DNA from: Brotaphodocola catenula
Lineage (GTDB): Bacteria > Bacillota > Clostridia > Lachnospirales > Lachnospiraceae
Assembly (NCBI GenBank): GCA_020686985.1
Contig: JAJEPU010000002.1
Span: 62,001-126,000 of the forward strand
DNA: 64,000 nucleotides
Direction: 5' to 3'
Of the stretch, positions 8,919-17,196 are shown in pieces. Numbering within the stretch: the first letter of the stretch is position 1; every line of letters begins with the position of its first letter. The translations under genes were made by a program, and so were the position numbers. The notes under the pieces are model-generated. The model was not told the origin of the DNA and did not search any database. It saw only the letters and a program-made list of their open reading frames with translations.

Positions 8919-9617
8919 ATGGCAAAGATCTTGGTAGTGGATGATGAAAAACTGATTGTGAAAGGAATCCGTTTCAGTCTGGAGCATGAGGGCTGGGAAG
9001 TGGATTGTGCTTACGATGGAGAGGAAGCGATCAATCTGGCAAAGCAGACCGAATACGATGTGGTTCTGCTCGATGTGATGCTTCCGAAGTTTGATGGATT
9101 TGAGGTGTGTCAGGCGATTCGCGAGTTCTCAGAGATGCCGATCATCATGCTGACTGCCAAGGGGGGAGACATGGATAAGATCCTTGGTCTGGAATATGGC
9201 GCCGATGATTATATCACAAAGCCGTTCAACATTCTTGAGGTGAAGGCACGCATCAAGGCGATCATGCGCCGAAATGCGAAAAAGACAAGAGTGGCAAACG
9301 AGCCGGAGAACAAGATGATCAGTGCCGGAGATCTGAAACTTGACCGGGAGGGACGCAGAGTCTTTATCGGGGAGAAGGAGATCAATCTGACTGCGAAGGA
9401 GTTTGATCTCCTTGAGCTTCTCGTGTGCAATCCGAACAAGGTGTACAGCAGAGAAAATCTGCTTGCGCTCGTATGGGGAAATAAGGCATCCGAGTCAGGT
9501 GACGTGAGAACCGTCGATGTCCATGTGCGCCGTCTGAGAGAGAAGATTGAGCCGAGTCCGAGTGATCCGCGATATGTGCACACGAAATGGGGCGTGGGAT
9601 ATTATTTTCGTGCCTAG
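8919..9617 (+). CDS. OmpR/PhoB-family response regulator without an adjacent kinase
   Basis: This 232-residue cytosolic transcription factor has an N-terminal receiver domain with acidic pocket D8/D9, phosphoacceptor D52 (LLDVMLPK), the Thr of MLTAK and the Lys of TKPFN, so it is competent for phosphorylation. A C-terminal winged helix follows (about 130-232), with LTAKEFDLLELL and VDVHVRRLREKIEP. It most resembles the WalR/VicR/PhoP branch. No histidine kinase gene lies on either side; the neighbours are comEA and an acyltransferase-like gene. The kinase must be encoded elsewhere. The start has the weak ribosome binding site AGAGGAAA. Confidence 0.92.
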   Translation: MAKILVVDDEKLIVKGIRFSLEHEGWEVDCAYDGEEAINLAKQTEYDVVLLDVMLPKFDGFEVCQAIREFSEMPIIMLTAKGGDMDKILGLEYGADDYITKPFNILEVKARIKAIMRRNAKKTRVANEPENKMISAGDLKLDREGRRVFIGEKEINLTAKEFDLLELLVCNPNKVYSRENLLALVWGNKASESGDVRTVDVHVRRLREKIEPSPSDPRYVHTKWGVGYYFRA

Positions 9618-9639
9618 TCCTCAATTTCCCATCACAAAT

Positions 9640-9669
9640 CTGACATGGGAGATCGGATCATAGTAGAAT
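9640..9669 (+). promoter_or_regulatory. Possible promoter for the condensation-fold gene
   Basis: CTGACA (9640-9645) and TAGAAT (9664-9669) are spaced by 18 bases, just downstream of the response regulator stop. About 100 bases of leader with two hairpins would follow before the start codon at 9773. Confidence 0.4.
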
Positions 9670-9686
9670 AATAGGGTGTGAGAAAC

Positions 9687-9741
9687 AATTCAAGTCGACG
9701 CTCGCGGAGCGTATAACTCAGAGGGGGAATCCACTCTGAGT
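9687..9741. repeat. Intergenic element with two hairpins, copy 1
   Basis: ACGCTC/GAGCGT (9698-9703 and 9707-9712) forms a tight stem. ACTCAGAG/CTCTGAGT (9716-9723 and 9734-9741) forms a second stem. The segment AATTCAAGTCGA recurs at 39821 and TATAACTCAGAGGGG recurs at 13827, so parts of it are dispersed in the window. There is no convincing T tract. Confidence 0.55.
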
Positions 9742-9772
9742 TTATAAAACTGAGAAAGAAGGGACTCCTGAG

Positions 9773-11242
9773 ATGGCAGAGAAAGGGCATAGATGGAGAA
9801 GATTGGATAATACAGCGAAGATTTTTCCGGTGATTGCAAATGAGGGAATGAGTCAGGTGTTTCGCATTTCCGCAGTCATGAAGGAGGAGGTTCAGCCGGA
9901 GCTTCTTCAAAAAGCATTGGAGGATATTCTTCCTCATATTCGGGAGTTTCGTGTAAAATTGCGCCGGGGACTTTTCTGGTATTATTTTGAGGAGAATGAC
10001 CGGATTCCGCAGGTACAGCGCGAGAGCACTTATCCGTGTCGCTATTTAGATCCTCATGGAAGCCAGAGATTTCTGTTTCGCGTGACGTATTTCAAGTGCA
10101 GAATCAATCTGGAGGTCTTTCACGCGCTGACAGATGGACTCGGATGTGCGAGATTTTTGAGAAGTCTGGTGGCGCGCTACTTAGAGCTTGTCAAGGAGGA
10201 GCCGGGAGTCTGGATGCCGGAGGACGAGGAAAAGCCGGATGAGCAGATTTTTGAGACCGTGGACAGTTATTTGGAGAATTACCGTGAGATGGAGCACAGA
10301 AGTTACAGCTCCAAACCGGCATTTCGGATGGAGGGACATTTCCTTCCGCTTGGAAGTGGACAGGTGCTCCACGGTTATCTGAAAGTCGCAGAGGTCAAGG
10401 CAGTGGCGAAGAAGCACGGCGTGACGGTGACAAAGTATCTGGCTTCTGCTCTGCTCTGGTCGATCTGGCAGGAATACCTCGATGGAAAAGCGGATCGAAG
10501 ACCGGTGGTTTTGAATATTCCGATCAATTTGAGGGCATTTTTTCAATCAGATACGATGGCGAACTTTTTTGCGGTCAGCAGTATCGGATGGCTGTTTCGC
10601 GATCCGGATATGACATTTGATCAGCTTGTTCAAAAGATCAGTCGTCAGATGGATCGGAAAATCACGAAGGAACGTCTTGAGGAGAGCATTTCTTATAATG
10701 TGTCGAACGAGAAGAAATGGTATCTGCGGATCATTCCTCTTGTGATCAAACGCCTCGCACTTGGATTTATTTTCAGTCTCAAGGATCGGGCATACACAAT
10801 GACGCTCTCAAACATCGGACCGATCCGAATGGACCCTGAATTTGCCAAGTTTGCGGATGATGTGGAGCGTTTTCAGGTGATGATCGGAGTCTCGAGAAAA
10901 CAGCCGTGTAAGTGCAGTGTCTGTGCGTATGGGGATGAGATGACGGTGACGTTTACCTCCGTGTTTGCGGACAGCCGGATTCAGAGGCGTTTCTTCCGAA
11001 AGATGAAGGAGGACGGAATTGCAGTACGCCTTGAGGGAAATGAGCTCAGCGGGGCGAGAAAGCGGGACAATTATCCGAGAATCCGCAGAGTCTGGGTGAT
11101 CCAGAAGGGCGGAGAGAAGCGCGCAACGCGGATGGCAAAGAAAGTTGGTCATACCGGGGAGCATGTCGCAAAAGGTCTTTGGGATTATCTCAGAGGAAAA
11201 GAAAACTGGAAGGAAGAACTTCGACGGAGATTTCATGTTTAG
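9773..11242 (+). CDS. Condensation-domain / alcohol-acetyltransferase-like protein
   Basis: This 489-residue cytosolic protein has the fold signature of the CoA-dependent acyltransferase superfamily that includes NRPS condensation domains and yeast-type alcohol acetyltransferases. The active-site motif FHALTDG is at residues 116-122 and provides the HxxxDG catalytic His and structural Asp. A second family-like stretch, DTMANFFAVSS, lies near 260, and the C-terminus is basic. No carrier-protein or adenylation domain is nearby, so it probably acts on small CoA- or carrier-bound acyl donors; substrates are unknown. It is followed 78 bases later by an HSL-type esterase on the same strand, which suggests an acyl-ester or lipid-modifying pair. 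Confidence 0.72.
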   Translation: MAEKGHRWRRLDNTAKIFPVIANEGMSQVFRISAVMKEEVQPELLQKALEDILPHIREFRVKLRRGLFWYYFEENDRIPQVQRESTYPCRYLDPHGSQRFLFRVTYFKCRINLEVFHALTDGLGCARFLRSLVARYLELVKEEPGVWMPEDEEKPDEQIFETVDSYLENYREMEHRSYSSKPAFRMEGHFLPLGSGQVLHGYLKVAEVKAVAKKHGVTVTKYLASALLWSIWQEYLDGKADRRPVVLNIPINLRAFFQSDTMANFFAVSSIGWLFRDPDMTFDQLVQKISRQMDRKITKERLEESISYNVSNEKKWYLRIIPLVIKRLALGFIFSLKDRAYTMTLSNIGPIRMDPEFAKFADDVERFQVMIGVSRKQPCKCSVCAYGDEMTVTFTSVFADSRIQRRFFRKMKEDGIAVRLEGNELSGARKRDNYPRIRRVWVIQKGGEKRATRMAKKVGHTGEHVAKGLWDYLRGKENWKEELRRRFHV

Positions 11243-11320
11243 GGGGGAAAGAGTACAAAACGTTTCAGTAGAATTTGAGAGAGCAGGAAAAGTTTACTGT
11301 ACACAGGGAAGAGAGACAGC

Positions 11321-12301
11321 ATGAGAGAAGAACGAGTAAGCCTGCGCGGGAAACTGGTGCGGGATATGATGAAAAATATGATGGATTCCGCAATGGGACA
11401 TAAGTTTCAGACTGGTGAGTATCGGATGAATCCCGTAGAGCCGGCGTGGATCTGCCCGTCGGAGTACGAGTATGAGATCGTGGAGATGGAAAAATTTCAG
11501 ATGGAATTTTTGCGCCCAACGGGAGTCTGCACGGGTCGCGTTGTGCTCCAGCTTCACGGGGGCGGTTACATCGGACCGATGAAAAATATCTATCGCGATT
11601 TTGCCGTACAGTATTCCCAGCGGAGCAGGGGAGCAGATGTGTTGACGATCGATTATCGTGTTGCACCGAAGCACCCGTTTCCCTGTGCTCTTGAGGACGC
11701 AGTCACCGCGTATCAGTGGCTGATGAAAGAGAAGAATTACCGGGTGAGTGATATTGTGGTTGCCGGAGATTCTGCGGGCGGGGGACTTGCGCTTGCGCTT
11801 GTGATGTATCTAAGGGATCACGCGCTTCCTCTTCCGGCGGGGGTTCTTGTGATGTCGCCGTGGGCGGATCTGACGTGCAGTGGAGAGAGCCACGAGACGA
11901 ATTTTCACAGAGATCCGCAGTTTGGCGGGACGACCGACAATATGTTGCACAACAGCAGTTACATCGGGGATGCAGATCCACATGCTCCGTATCTCTCTCC
12001 AATGTTTGGAGATTTCACAGACTTTCCGCCGACACTGATTCAAGTCGGAAGCGAGGAAGTTTTGTTGAGTGATTCGCTGACAGTCGCCCGGAAACTCAGG
12101 GAGGCGCACCGAAAACTTCGGATTTCTGTCTATGACGGAATGTTTCATGTCTTTCAGATGGCGCTTCGCCTGATCCCGGAAAGCCGTGAGGCGTGGGAGG
12201 AGGCAGGGCGCTTTCTTGAGATCGTTTACGGAGTCGAGAGGACGGAAGAAGGACGAAAGGTGCGGTTGGTGCGTTCCAATCGCAAACGGAAAAAAAGATG
12301 A
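11321..12301 (+). CDS. Alpha/beta hydrolase, hormone-sensitive-lipase (HSL) family
   Basis: This 326-residue cytosolic esterase has the HSL oxyanion motif HGGG at residues 79-82 and the nucleophile elbow GDSAGG with Ser151. The [16 protein letters not shown] segment (about 111-126) is diagnostic of this lipase/esterase class. The catalytic His is likely in DGMFHVFQM (about residue 282). There is no signal peptide. It should hydrolyse short or medium acyl esters. It lies between a condensation-fold acyltransferase-like gene and rlmH, whose start codon overlaps its stop by four bases (ATGA), so translation of rlmH is coupled to it. Confidence 0.88.
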   Translation: MREERVSLRGKLVRDMMKNMMDSAMGHKFQTGEYRMNPVEPAWICPSEYEYEIVEMEKFQMEFLRPTGVCTGRVVLQLHGGGYIGPMKNIYRDFAVQYSQRSRGADVLTIDYRVAPKHPFPCALEDAVTAYQWLMKEKNYRVSDIVVAGDSAGGGLALALVMYLRDHALPLPAGVLVMSPWADLTCSGESHETNFHRDPQFGGTTDNMLHNSSYIGDADPHAPYLSPMFGDFTDFPPTLIQVGSEEVLLSDSLTVARKLREAHRKLRISVYDGMFHVFQMALRLIPESREAWEEAGRFLEIVYGVERTEEGRKVRLVRSNRKRKKR

Positions 12302-12777
12302 AAATTACAGTAATTGCAGTTGGAAAAATCAAGGAGAAATTCTTCTCGGAGGCGATTGCAGAGTACCAGAAGCGTCTGAGCCGTTACTGCAAGCTTGAGA
12401 TTGTTCAGGTCGCAGATGAGAAGACACCGGACAAGGCGAGCGATCTGCAAAATGAGCAGATCAAGAAGAAGGAGGGCGAGCGGATTTTGGCGCATATCAA
12501 GGATGGCGCCTATGTGATTGCACTTGCGATCAACGGAAAAATGCTCAGCTCCGAACAGCTCTCGGCAGAACTCGAGCGCCTTGGAAATCAGGGGCAGAGC
12601 CAGATCGTGATGATCATCGGCGGTTCGCTTGGACTCTCGAAAGAGGTGCTCGACCGCGCAGATTATAAGCTGAGCTTTTCTCCGATGACATTTCCGCATC
12701 AGCTGATGCGTGTGGTATTGTTGGAGCAGGTGTACCGCGGATTTAAGATCATGGCGGGAGAACCATACCACAAGTAA
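12298..12777 (+). CDS. rlmH: 23S rRNA (pseudouridine1915-N3)-methyltransferase
   Basis: This 159-residue SPOUT-fold methyltransferase methylates pseudouridine 1915 in helix 69 of 23S rRNA using SAM on assembled 70S ribosomes. The knot motifs [13 protein letters not shown] and [20 protein letters not shown], and the conserved C-terminus EPYHK, are all present at the normal length. The start overlaps the stop of the upstream esterase by ATGA, an unusual partner for this housekeeping gene. Confidence 0.96.
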   Translation: MKITVIAVGKIKEKFFSEAIAEYQKRLSRYCKLEIVQVADEKTPDKASDLQNEQIKKKEGERILAHIKDGAYVIALAINGKMLSSEQLSAELERLGNQGQSQIVMIIGGSLGLSKEVLDRADYKLSFSPMTFPHQLMRVVLLEQVYRGFKIMAGEPYHK

Positions 12778-12854
12778 AGTTTGTGGAGAACGAGAACAGG
12801 CAATAAAATGTCAGAAAAATGAAAGATTTTTATCACAAATACTTTGCAGCTTTA

Positions 12855-12863
12855 TGGTATGAT
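12855..12863 (+). promoter_or_regulatory. Extended -10 promoter candidate and long leader
   Basis: TGGTATGAT (12855-12863) fits an extended -10 element; no good -35 is present. A leader of about 190 bases to the start at 13056 contains AATCCC (12932-12937) complementary to GGGATT (12985-12990), so some RNA structure is possible. It matches no riboswitch class that I can recognise. Confidence 0.3.
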
Positions 12864-13055
12864 GAAAAAATACAAAAGTAAAATGATAAAGTTAGAATAA
12901 AACTAGATCGAGGATGCGTGAAACCAGAAATAATCCCTAAAAGGAGCACCAACGTGTGCCAACATGTGACCGGAATATGTAATCGGGATTAAAGTATAAG
13001 GGGAATAGAGACGATAAATGGGGATACGCAGACGAAGATGGAGGAGGAATTTGTG

Positions 13056-13802
13056 ATGATCAAAATGAAGGCTCTGGGAAAACGATTGGTGACGGCGGTC
13101 GCTGTGGGACTCTTGTCCGTAGCGATGGGAGTGAGCGCATTTGCGGCAACGCGTCTCGATAAGGTGAGCGATGCGTACTGGGATGACACGAACATCACGG
13201 TGGCGCGCTGGGATGAGGTTGAGGATGCAACCCAGTACGAAATTTATCTTTACCGCAATGAGAGCAAGGTCGGTGAGGCAAAGACAAAGAAGACTTATCT
13301 GAACCTGGAAAAGAAGATGACGACATCTGGTGAGTACACATTTAAGGTTCGTGCGCTCGGAAAAGGACGGTCGACATCGAACGGATACTGGTCAGCCGAG
13401 TCGGATGTGACCTATATCAGCGAAGATTATGCAGAGCTGATTAAGAATGGTGGATACATTGACACCGAACATTCCGGTCCGGGAGCAAAGACCGGCGGGA
13501 GCACAACGCAGACCTCAAGCCAGGCAGGTGTTGTGCTGAGTGCAGGCTGGCAACAGGATGCAAACGGCTGGTGGTATCGCAATGAAGATGGCACTTATCC
13601 GTCAAACGGCTGGTGGCAGGATCCGTCCACAATCATCTGGTATTATCTGGATGAACAGGGATATATGAAGACTGGTTGGATCAATGACAATGAGAAGAGA
13701 TATTACTGCGATCTGTCTTCCGGCGCAATGCTGACTGGGGAGCAGACGATCGATGGAACGATCTTCGTGTTTGATGAGTCGGGTGTGCTTCTTGCAGAGT
13801 AA
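13056..13802 (+). CDS. Secreted protein with fibronectin-like region and cell-wall-binding repeats
   Basis: This 248-residue exported protein has a Sec signal peptide (basic start, hydrophobic core, AFA-A cleavage site near residue 29). A beta-rich domain follows that resembles fibronectin type III (about 35-125). The C-terminal part has Trp/Tyr/Gly-rich choline-binding-like repeats, with ANGWWYRNEDGTYPSNGWW and YYLDEQGYMKTGW as clear units. Such repeats bind teichoic acids or other wall polymers, so it is probably surface attached. The chosen ATG at 13056 has GGAGGA about 10 bases upstream; an ATG at 13038 would overlap that site. The gene stands alone with its own leader. Confidence 0.8.
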   Translation: MIKMKALGKRLVTAVAVGLLSVAMGVSAFAATRLDKVSDAYWDDTNITVARWDEVEDATQYEIYLYRNESKVGEAKTKKTYLNLEKKMTTSGEYTFKVRALGKGRSTSNGYWSAESDVTYISEDYAELIKNGGYIDTEHSGPGAKTGGSTTQTSSQAGVVLSAGWQQDANGWWYRNEDGTYPSNGWWQDPSTIIWYYLDEQGYMKTGWINDNEKRYYCDLSSGAMLTGEQTIDGTIFVFDESGVLLAE

Positions 13803-13832
13803 AGGCAAGATAAGTGAAGCTTAAATATAACT

Positions 13833-14029
13833 CAGAGGGGATCAGAGTCACGCGCCAGGTTTCTGCAAGTGTCGACCTGCTCCCCTATCACATCCACAGG
13901 CATATAGCCATGCCCTGTTATAATTTTGAGACGGGCTTCCAGCTATAATTTTCACATCCACGGTAGGATACTTTTCGGAAAACAGAGCGATAGCCTCTGA
14001 GAGTTCGTTTCCTTTTTCTTTTAAGCCTA
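13833..14029 (-). pseudogene. Decayed protein-coding remnant
   Basis: The reverse strand reads as open coding without a start codon, with GNELSEAIALFSEKYPTVDV followed by a second protein-like stretch (KIITGHGYMPVDV) in the next frame. It then returns to the first frame and ends NLARDSDPL at a TGA (13835-13833). The frame switches, the lack of a Met start and the repeat AAAATTATA inside point to a degraded gene. A metallo-beta-lactamase-fold C-terminus is one guess from the KIITGHG segment, but I cannot confirm it. It lies just downstream of the oxidoreductase on the same strand. Confidence 0.35.
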
Positions 14030-14050
14030 GTTATCCGAATACTAGTTATT

Positions 14051-15130
14051 TTAGTCCCAGTTCTCGCCCGGGTATTTCATTCCCCAGTCTTTTCTGAGTC
14101 TTGTCATGATCTCCATAACATCTCTGGTGTATGCAAGATGCATCTCATCCTGCTCGTTTTGCTCGTTCTGCTCATTCGATTCACTATTTTTATTAGTATC
14201 ATTTTTATCAGCGGAGTTTTTATCGATGCCATTTTTATTGGCGCAGGTTTTGTTTTTCACAGCCTGTTCCATGTCTGTCATCTCGTAGTACAGGGCATTG
14301 GCAGTGTCTCCGCAGTCAAGTTCCGTCTGCTTACCGGTCTCGGCATCGACGAGGATGGCCTTGCTCGCACGCGGATATTCCATGATCTCGATATAACCTT
14401 TTTCACAGCTGATCATCGCGCGTTTTGGCTGTTTGGAGTGCATAGAGAGTGCGACGGTTGCCATCTGTCCGAGACTGTTCTTTAAGAGGATCGTTGCCTG
14501 CTCGTCCGATCCGGTCGGAGACGGTTTCCACTGGCTTACGATCTCGTCAGGAGTCTCATCCATAAAACTTCTGACGATCGACAGCGCATAGACTCCGATG
14601 TCGAGCATCGCACCGCCGGCGAGATTCATGTTGAAGAAGCGGTTGTTCATGTCGTACTCTTTGAAACTTCCGAAATTCATCGTGATGATCTGAACCTTTC
14701 CGAGATCTTCGTTTTTCACGATTTCCCAGAGCTTCTTGTAAATTGGCATGTGCCAGATCGTCATTGCCTCGGCAAGAACCAGATTTTTCTCTTTCGCGAG
14801 ATCGATCATCTCCTGAAGCTCCCGGCTGTTCAGCGTGATGGATTTCTCGACGAGGAGGTGTTTGCCGTGCTCAAGTGCCTTTTTCATGAAGGCATAATGC
14901 GTGTTGTGCGGGCTTGTGAGGTAGATGATGTCCACCTTCTCATCCTCAAACATGTCATCGATCTGGTCGTAGACCTTTTCAATCTGATATTTTTCTGCAA
15001 AGTCAATTGCCTTTTGAGGCGTCCGGTTTGCGACCGCGTATAAAGACTTTCCCATTTTTTGTAGTGCCTGTGCCATCTCATTTGCGATAATGCCTGTTCC
15101 GAGCACTGCCCAGTTTAAATCGTCATGCAT
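14051..15130 (-). CDS. Gfo/Idh/MocA-family oxidoreductase with a low-complexity insert
   Basis: This 359-residue cytosolic NAD(P)-dependent dehydrogenase has an N-terminal Rossmann fold (AVLGTGIIANEMA near residue 10). The dinucleotide-domain end VEKSITLNSRE carries the catalytic Lys of the EKP/EKS motif, and a C-terminal alpha/beta domain follows. Substrates are probably sugars, inositols or trans-dihydrodiols, but cannot be told from sequence. The odd feature is about 37 residues rich in Asn, Lys, Gln and Glu (codons at 14144-14254), including NEQNEQNEQDE, inserted before the last helix. The ATG at 15130 is preceded by GGAGGA; an upstream in-frame start at 15226 has none. It is transcribed divergently from spoIIIAA. 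Confidence 0.88.
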   Translation of the reverse strand: MHDDLNWAVLGTGIIANEMAQALQKMGKSLYAVANRTPQKAIDFAEKYQIEKVYDQIDDMFEDEKVDIIYLTSPHNTHYAFMKKALEHGKHLLVEKSITLNSRELQEMIDLAKEKNLVLAEAMTIWHMPIYKKLWEIVKNEDLGKVQIITMNFGSFKEYDMNNRFFNMNLAGGAMLDIGVYALSIVRSFMDETPDEIVSQWKPSPTGSDEQATILLKNSLGQMATVALSMHSKQPKRAMISCEKGYIEIMEYPRASKAILVDAETGKQTELDCGDTANALYYEMTDMEQAVKNKTCANKNGIDKNSADKNDTNKNSESNEQNEQNEQDEMHLAYTRDVMEIMTRLRKDWGMKYPGENWD

Positions 15131-15184
15131 AAAGCCGTCCTCCACTCTAAATAGATTTTCTGATAAATTCTCTCTGTGCTTCTT

Positions 15185-15213
15185 ATTATAAAAAGTCGCG
15201 GATTTTCCGTCAA
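15185..15213 (-). promoter_or_regulatory. Sigma-A promoter for the oxidoreductase
   Basis: On the reverse strand TTGACG (15213-15208) and TATAAT (15190-15185) are spaced by exactly 17 bases and lie 55 bases upstream of the start codon. This is a near-consensus vegetative promoter. Confidence 0.75.
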
Positions 15214-15252
15214 TATTCCATTTCAAAACATTCGCTGTTTATGCAATGCGTG

Positions 15253-15279
15253 AATAACAACCATAATTGCGCATAATTC
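15253..15279 (+). promoter_or_regulatory. Sigma-E-like promoter candidate for the spoIIIA operon
   Basis: AATA (15253-15256) is followed after 15 bases by CATAATTC (15272-15279), loosely matching the mother-cell sigma-E pattern (ATA in the -35, CATA in the -10). A second CATATATT at 15293-15300 has ATAATT 14 bases upstream but would start RNA inside the ribosome binding site. spoIIIA is under sigma-E control in Bacillus subtilis; use here is inferred. Confidence 0.35.
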
Positions 15280-15319
15280 AGGAGCGTTGTCTCATATATT
15301 CTAGCAGGAGGAGATGGAC

Positions 15320-16315
15320 ATGGTAAAGCGGGAGGAGACGTTGCTGAAAATGTTTCCGGAGGAGATTCGGAAGAGGATTGTGCAGATTCCGGACTGGTTT
15401 GAGCAGGTTCAGGAGATTCGTCTGAGAGTCGGAGGTCCGCTTCTCATTCAGTATGGAAATCGCGAGTTTTTTGTCCGGTCTGATAGGGGCGGTCTTTGTA
15501 AAGATCAAAAAGAAGCATATCAGGTCTCGCCAAAGCAGATTCGAGAGACGCTCGAGCACATGGCTTCGTACTCGCTCTATGCATTTGAGGAGGAGATTCG
15601 TCAGGGGTATTTGACGATTCCCGGGGGACACCGCATTGGAATTGCAGGAAAAACGATTGTCCAAAGCGGAGAGATTCGGAGCATGAAGTTTCTCTCGTTT
15701 CTCAATATTCGTCTCGCCCACGAAGTTCTGGGATGCGCGGATGAGGTTCTGCCATATCTGTTTGATCAGGATCAGAAGAAGCTTTTCAATACGATGATTC
15801 TGTCCCCGCCCCGCGGTGGAAAGACGACTCTTCTGCGGGATCTCGTGCGACAGATTTCTGATGGGAGTTCGCAGATGGATGGGGTGACAGTCGGGCTTGT
15901 GGATGAACGCTCTGAGATTGCCGCCTGCTATCAGGGAGTCCCACAGAATGATGTGGGAATTCGCACCGATGTCCTGGATGCGTGCCCGAAGGCGCATGGG
16001 ATGATGATGTTGATCCGGACGATGGCCCCTCGGGTCGTGGCAGTGGATGAGATCGGAAGCCGGATGGATATGGAAGCTGTGGAGTATGCGATGAACTGCG
16101 GGTGCCTGGTGATTGCGACCGTGCACGGAAATGGGATGGAGGACATTCGCAAAAAGCCGGTACTCGATCGGATGATTCAGGAAAAATGGTTTGACCGCTA
16201 TCTGATTTTGAAACACACGATGACGGATGGAATGACGGCAACGGTGTGCGATGCAGAGGGAAATTCGATCGTGGTGGTGTCTCTTTCAGTCAGAGCAGGA
16301 GCTTTCAAAAAATAG
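15320..16315 (+). CDS. spoIIIAA: Stage III sporulation protein AA (secretion-type ATPase)
   Basis: This 331-residue protein is related to type II/IV secretion ATPases and powers the SpoIIIA-SpoIIQ channel between mother cell and forespore. Walker A is SPPRGGKTT (about 162-170). The region AHGMMMLIRTMAPRVVAVDEIG carries the Walker B acidic pair, and VIATVHGNGMEDI matches the His box. The start is taken at ATG 15320 because AGGAGGAG at 15306-15313 then has normal spacing; the ATG at 15314 is too close. It is the first gene of a seven-gene operon. Confidence 0.95.
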   Translation: MVKREETLLKMFPEEIRKRIVQIPDWFEQVQEIRLRVGGPLLIQYGNREFFVRSDRGGLCKDQKEAYQVSPKQIRETLEHMASYSLYAFEEEIRQGYLTIPGGHRIGIAGKTIVQSGEIRSMKFLSFLNIRLAHEVLGCADEVLPYLFDQDQKKLFNTMILSPPRGGKTTLLRDLVRQISDGSSQMDGVTVGLVDERSEIAACYQGVPQNDVGIRTDVLDACPKAHGMMMLIRTMAPRVVAVDEIGSRMDMEAVEYAMNCGCLVIATVHGNGMEDIRKKPVLDRMIQEKWFDRYLILKHTMTDGMTATVCDAEGNSIVVVSLSVRAGAFKK

Positions 16316-16348
16316 AGTGCTTCTTTGCGGAAAAGGAGGTAGGGGCAG

Positions 16349-16906
16349 TTGAGCAGTAAAGCCGTGATTTTTGGACTTCGATGTCTCGGTGCTGTGCTTG
16401 TGATTCTCGGCGCGTCCGGATTTGGGATCAGTATGGCAGTTCAGTATACAAAGCGACTCTCCCAGTTGGAACAGCTTCGCAGAATGATTTTTTTGCTCAA
16501 GGGTCAGATTGTCTATGCAAATGCCTCACTTCCGGAAGCCTTTGAGGCGGTCGGGAAACGGGAGAAGGGACCTCTTGGTGCACTGTTTTTGGCTGCCGCT
16601 AAACAGGCGGAGACTTTGGAAGAAGCGAATTTTTCTGCGGTCTGGGAGCAGGAGATCGGGAAGCTGGAAGAAAAAAATGGAAGGGAACAAAGCGCACTCA
16701 GCAGATCGGACAGGCAGTCGCTTGCCGGGCTGGGGCGTCATCTGGGATTTCTTGACCGCGAGATGCAGGAGAGAAATCTTCTTTTGTATCTGGAGGAACT
16801 TGATGAGCAGATCGCACAGCTCAGAGGGCATCGCCAGGAGACCTGTCGCCTGTATACAAGTCTTGGGGTGATGGGAGGAATCTTTCTTGCGGTGATTCTG
16901 ATTTAA
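16349..16906 (+). CDS. spoIIIAB: Stage III sporulation protein AB
   Basis: This 185-residue membrane protein, related to type II secretion GspF-like platform proteins, is part of the mother-cell channel complex. It has a hydrophobic N-terminal segment (about 7-30), a soluble helical middle, and a C-terminal membrane segment (LGVMGGIFLAVILI). Translation starts at TTG 16349, supported by an AAAGGAGGT ribosome binding site at 16332-16340; no ATG in frame offers a better start. It is the second gene of the operon, 33 bases after spoIIIAA. Confidence 0.93.
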   Translation: MSSKAVIFGLRCLGAVLVILGASGFGISMAVQYTKRLSQLEQLRRMIFLLKGQIVYANASLPEAFEAVGKREKGPLGALFLAAAKQAETLEEANFSAVWEQEIGKLEEKNGREQSALSRSDRQSLAGLGRHLGFLDREMQERNLLLYLEELDEQIAQLRGHRQETCRLYTSLGVMGGIFLAVILI

Positions 16907-16980
16907 GCCGGGGTAGTTCATAATTTGTGAGGTTTGCAGAGCATAAATATTTTATCTGGGGACGGGAGGCAGGATGCCAA

Positions 16981-17175
16981 ATGGGGGTAAATCTGATTTT
17001 TAAAATTGCAGCGGTTGGAATTCTTGTCTCCGTTGTCTGTCAGGTCTTAAAGCACAGCGGGCGGGAGGAACAGGCATTTCTGACGAGTCTTGCGGGATTG
17101 ATTCTGGTGCTGTTTTGGATGGTGCCATATATCTATGAATTGTTTGAAACGATCAAAGATCTGTTTGCACTATGA
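16981..17175 (+). CDS. spoIIIAC: Stage III sporulation protein AC
   Basis: This 64-residue membrane protein has two predicted transmembrane helices (about 5-22 and 33-53) separated by a short polar loop containing SGREEQA. Its length and its MGVNLIFKIA start match the family, in which SpoIIIAC and AD form the inner-membrane part of the channel. An upstream in-frame GTG at 16927 would add 18 residues not found in the family. GGGAGG lies upstream at 16963-16968, a rather long spacing. Confidence 0.93.
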   Translation: MGVNLIFKIAAVGILVSVVCQVLKHSGREEQAFLTSLAGLILVLFWMVPYIYELFETIKDLFAL

Positions 17176-17196
17176 TTTGGAAGGGGATGGGCAGGC

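Noticed and set aside
12864-13055. Long leader of the wall-binding protein considered as a c-di-GMP riboswitch
   Set aside because: The conserved tetraloop/receptor and core of GEMM-I or GEMM-II RNAs could not be recognised; only one short complementary pair is visible.
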